Below, in pieces: positions 4,968-6,765 of a stretch of 6,765 bases of DNA. The stretch covers positions 1 through 6,765 of the forward strand of contig JAOPWF010000047.1 of assembly GCA_025965815.1 (NCBI GenBank), given 5' to 3'. The stretch is from Mycobacterium sp. (GTDB lineage: Bacteria; Actinomycetota; Actinomycetes; Mycobacteriales; Mycobacteriaceae). Both the position numbers and the translations under genes were made by a program. Numbering within the stretch: position 1 is the stretch's first letter; every line of letters starts with the position of its first letter. Below the pieces are notes generated by a model. That model searched no databases, was not told where the DNA came from, and saw only the letters and a program-made list of their open reading frames with translations.

Positions 4968-5762
4968 TCACGACTGGCAGTGCGGGCACCAGAAGATGTT
5001 TCGCCCCTCGAGTTCCTCGGTGCGGATTTTCGTGCCGCACACCCGGCACGGCTCGCCGGCGCGGCGGTAGACGTAGGTGCGCGGCCGGCCCGGCCGGTAC
5101 GACGGCGCACCGTGGTCGTCTTCGGGCCGCATCACCACGATCTTGCCGCGGCGCAGCCCCACCTTCATCAGCGCGACCAGATCCGTCCACATCTCGGCGA
5201 ACTCCTCCTCGCCGATCATCACGCCGGGACGGTGCGGGTCGATGCGATGCCGGAACAACAGCTCGTTGCGGTAGACGTTGCCGATACCGGCGATCACCGT
5301 CTGGTCCATCAACAGCGCACCGATGGGCCTGCGGGACTTCGTGATTCGCGCCCAGGCCGGTGCTGGGTCGGCATCGCGGCGCAACGGGTCGGGACCCAGC
5401 CTGGCGATGACGTCGGCGACCTGCGCTTCGTCGATCACTTCGCACACGGTCGCGCCGCGCAGATCGGTGCCGTATTCCGCGCCGACCATCCGCATCCGGA
5501 CCTGGCCCACCGGCTCGGGCATCGGTGTGGGCGCTTCGGTGAACGTCCCGTACAGGCCCAGATGCACATGCACGATGGGGCCGCCCTGATAGTGGTGGAA
5601 CAGATGCTTGCCCCAGGCGCTGGTCTTCTTGAGCACCCGGCCGTTGACGACGCCTGCGCCTTCCTCGAATCTGCCCTGCGGACTGGACACGATCACCGGT
5701 GCGCGCCCGAATCGGCGCTGATGCAGCCGGGCCAGCCGGTGCAGGGTGTGCCCTTCAGGCAC
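4968..5762 (-). CDS. nei1: Fpg/Nei-family DNA glycosylase/AP lyase (endonuclease VIII, Nei1 type)
   Basis: A 264-residue bifunctional DNA repair enzyme that removes oxidised bases and cuts the resulting abasic site by beta/delta elimination. The mature chain would begin PEGH: Pro2 is the Schiff-base nucleophile and Glu3 the catalytic acid. Because Pro2 must follow the initiator, the start is the GTG at 5762; the frame stays open 33 codons further up, but that would bury the nucleophile. Lys52 (SAWGKHLFHHY) is the conserved beta-turn lysine. The helix-two-turn-helix carries AGIGNVYRNELLF (about 158-170, Asn162). A zinc finger closes the protein with Cys239, Cys242, Cys259 and Cys262. Length and N-terminus fit mycobacterial Nei1 (Rv2464c, about 268 aa as recalled). 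The start lies 2 bases after the rpiB stop, so translation is likely coupled. All key residues are present. Confidence 0.93.
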   Translation of the reverse strand: MPEGHTLHRLARLHQRRFGRAPVIVSSPQGRFEEGAGVVNGRVLKKTSAWGKHLFHHYQGGPIVHVHLGLYGTFTEAPTPMPEPVGQVRMRMVGAEYGTDLRGATVCEVIDEAQVADVIARLGPDPLRRDADPAPAWARITKSRRPIGALLMDQTVIAGIGNVYRNELLFRHRIDPHRPGVMIGEEEFAEMWTDLVALMKVGLRRGKIVVMRPEDDHGAPSYRPGRPRTYVYRRAGEPCRVCGTKIRTEELEGRNIFWCPHCQS

Positions 5763-5764
5763 GA

Positions 5765-6244
5765 CTAGGCAGGTGCGCCGGGAACCGGCGGCGGGACGTG
5801 GGTGCGTTCGTACTCGGCCAGGATGTCGATCCGGCGTTGGTGGCGTTCGGCTTTGGACCACGGCGTGGACAGGAACGTGTCGACGATGGCCAGCGCGTCG
5901 GCAACCGAGTGCATCCGGGCGCCGATGCCGACCACCTGCGCGTTGTTGTGCTGACGGGCGAGCGATGCCGTCTCGACGCTCCAGCCCAGCGCGCAGCGGG
6001 CGCCGGGCACCTTGTTGGCCGCGATCTGCTCCCCGTTGCCCGAGCCGCCGAGCACGATGCCCAGACTCTCCGGGTCGGCCACCGTGCGTAGCGCCGTGGC
6101 GATGCAGAACGCGGGATAGTCGTCCTCGGCGTCATACGTGTAGGCCCCACAGTCGATCGGCTCGTGCCCAGTGCTGGTCAGGTGCTCGATGATCCGCTGC
6201 TTGAGTTCGAATCCGGCGTGATCGGAGCCCACATAGACACGCAT
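5765..6244 (-). CDS. rpiB: Ribose-5-phosphate isomerase B
   Basis: A 159-residue cytoplasmic enzyme that interconverts ribose 5-phosphate and ribulose 5-phosphate in the non-oxidative pentose phosphate pathway. The N-terminus MRVYVGSDHAGFELK is the LacA/RpiB family signature (Asp8, His9). The active-site loop GGSGNGEQIAANK at 66-78 has Gly where the E. coli enzyme has the catalytic Cys. Glu72 is in the position that acts as base in the M. tuberculosis enzyme (Glu75 there). His99-Asn100-Asn101 and the GIGARMH stretch (106-112) complete the site. The ATG at 6244 is chosen because it gives the family N-terminus; the frame stays open upstream but adds unrelated residues. A TAGGGT box seven bases ahead and no Shine-Dalgarno suggest a leaderless mRNA. 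nei1 follows after 2 bases. Orthologous, I infer, to Rv2465c. Confidence 0.95.
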   Translation of the reverse strand: MRVYVGSDHAGFELKQRIIEHLTSTGHEPIDCGAYTYDAEDDYPAFCIATALRTVADPESLGIVLGGSGNGEQIAANKVPGARCALGWSVETASLARQHNNAQVVGIGARMHSVADALAIVDTFLSTPWSKAERHQRRIDILAEYERTHVPPPVPGAPA

Positions 6245-6251
6245 GGCGGCA

Positions 6252-6257
6252 ACCCTA
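6252..6257 (-). promoter_or_regulatory. Putative -10 box of the leaderless rpiB-nei1 promoter
   Basis: Read on the minus strand, TAGGGT fits TAnnnT and ends seven bases before the rpiB ATG, which would place the transcript start at or next to that codon. No Shine-Dalgarno sequence lies in the interval, and no -35 match is evident. Confidence 0.5.
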
Positions 6258-6272
6258 CTGTCCCGCCCCACT

Positions 6273-6344
6273 TTCCCGCGAGCGTGCGTGTCTGCACCCC
6301 GACACGCCGCGGACGGGCGACATTTTGTGCACACTCGCCGGGAA
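6273..6344. repeat. 72-bp palindromic intergenic element between the oxygenase gene and rpiB
   Basis: The outer arms TTCCCGCGAG (6273-6282) and CTCGCCGGGAA (6334-6344) pair with one bulged base. Inside lies a perfect 7-bp stem, GCGTGTC 6286-6292 with GACACGC 6301-6307 (8-base loop). Close to the right arm is the 8-bp palindrome TGTGCACA (6326-6333). It fills most of the 116-bp gap between two same-strand genes. It resembles a repeated intergenic element that I recall from mycobacterial genomes; I cannot confirm its copy number. It could end transcription of the oxygenase gene before the rpiB promoter. Confidence 0.55.
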
Positions 6345-6360
6345 GGTGCGCCAACATTCG

Positions 6361-6765
6361 TCAGTCGATCGTGATCGCGTCGAGGCGCTCCTTGATGAAC
6401 GCCGACGACGTCACCGGCGCCAGCGCCGCCACCCGCCCGGTCGGCGGCGCCAACGGGGTCACGAGCGCGTCGTGGTTGGCCTCGTAGAAGTAGATCAGCG
6501 ATACCAGGTCTTCCTCGGGCGCGTGCGGCTGCGGTGGCAATACGCGGTGGCGCCCCGACGGCCAGCGCCGCCCGCTCCAGTACTCGAGCAGGTCACCTAT
6601 GTTCACCGTCAGGGCGTCCGGCCGGTACGGCGCGTCGGCCCAGCCGTCGGCCTCCGAATACACCTGCAGACCACCCGCGCCGGGTTCGCGATCGAGGACC
6701 GTCACGGTGCCGAAGTCGGTGTGCGGGCCGATCCGGAACTGGCCCGGCTCAGGTTCGCCGACCAC
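6361..6765 (-). CDS. 2-oxoglutarate/Fe(II) oxygenase, isopenicillin N synthase-like, C-terminal part
   Basis: The frame runs off the right edge, so the N-terminus and start are missing. The last 134 residues show the double-stranded beta-helix core of the IPNS-like oxygenases: the iron-binding His-x-Asp in IGPHTDFGTVTVLD (fragment residues 15 and 17), the strand LQVYSEADGW, then NIGDLLEYWSGRRWPSGRHRV with the distal iron His (fragment residue 73). Such soluble enzymes use Fe(II), O2 and usually 2-oxoglutarate to hydroxylate or oxidise small molecules. The usual Arg-x-Ser that holds the 2-oxoglutarate carboxylate is not obvious after the distal His: the matching stretch reads DLVSLIYFYE, with Leu where Arg is expected. 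The co-substrate is therefore uncertain. The gene points at rpiB across 116 bp containing a palindromic element, so it is probably a separate unit. The substrate cannot be told. Confidence 0.85.
   Translation of the reverse strand: MVGEPEPGQFRIGPHTDFGTVTVLDREPGAGGLQVYSEADGWADAPYRPDALTVNIGDLLEYWSGRRWPSGRHRVLPPQPHAPEEDLVSLIYFYEANHDALVTPLAPPTGRVAALAPVTSSAFIKERLDAITID

Noticed and set aside
4367..5344. 325-codon plus-strand frame spanning the antiporter start and nei1
   Set aside because: It crosses two well-supported minus-strand genes and has low-complexity Ser/Thr/Arg composition.
5763..5861. N-terminal extension of nei1 into the rpiB coding region
   Set aside because: The catalytic Pro of this family must be residue 2; only the GTG at 5762 allows this.
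6245..6334. N-terminal extension of rpiB
   Set aside because: The family N-terminus starts at MRVYVGSDHAG. The upstream codons run through the promoter-like box and the palindromic element.

Overview
The window is GC-rich actinobacterial DNA, most likely from a Mycobacterium/Mycolicibacterium-type genome. Reasons: the order lipP-type esterase, Nei1-type DNA glycosylase, rpiB matches, from memory, M. tuberculosis Rv2463-Rv2464c-Rv2465c. The RpiB has the mycobacterial GGSGNGEQIAANK active-site stretch. Two start codons sit 6-7 nt behind TAnnnT boxes, the arrangement of mycobacterial leaderless transcripts. All family names come from reading the proteins; no database search was run.

Layout. Bases 1-856 look like the edge of a prophage, phage satellite or remnant: the C-terminal end of a probable major capsid protein (+), an ATGA-overlapping 91-aa ORF (+), a cluster of three hairpins, and a 40-aa protein with net charge near +16 (+). 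Bases 857-1137 hold no confident gene, but contain a terminator-like hairpin and a set of GTAC motifs, four of them in two pairs with exact 11-bp spacing. The conserved chromosome then begins: lipP (+, TTG start behind AGGAGG) and a membrane-anchored DUF1542-like protein with a Gly-rich tail (+, probably leaderless). These converge on a minus-strand series that reads, in transcription order: a partial 2-oxoglutarate/Fe(II) oxygenase (runs off the right edge), rpiB (probably leaderless), nei1 (2 nt after the rpiB stop), and a CPA1-type Na+/H+ antiporter. A palindromic intergenic element separates the oxygenase from rpiB.

How it works together. The rpiB-nei1 pair is almost certainly one transcript, joining a pentose-phosphate isomerase to an oxidative base-excision repair enzyme. 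The DUF1542-like gene and the antiporter lie between lipP and nei1, which I recall as direct neighbours in M. tuberculosis. They therefore look like a lineage-specific insertion, or a loss in M. tuberculosis. The phage material lies just upstream of lipP. In mycobacteria that is the neighbourhood of tig and of the tRNA-Gly used as attB by phage L5, so this may be an integration hotspot. The most novel part is bases 600-990, where the hairpin cluster, the tiny polycationic gene and the helically phased repeats sit at the phage-chromosome junction.
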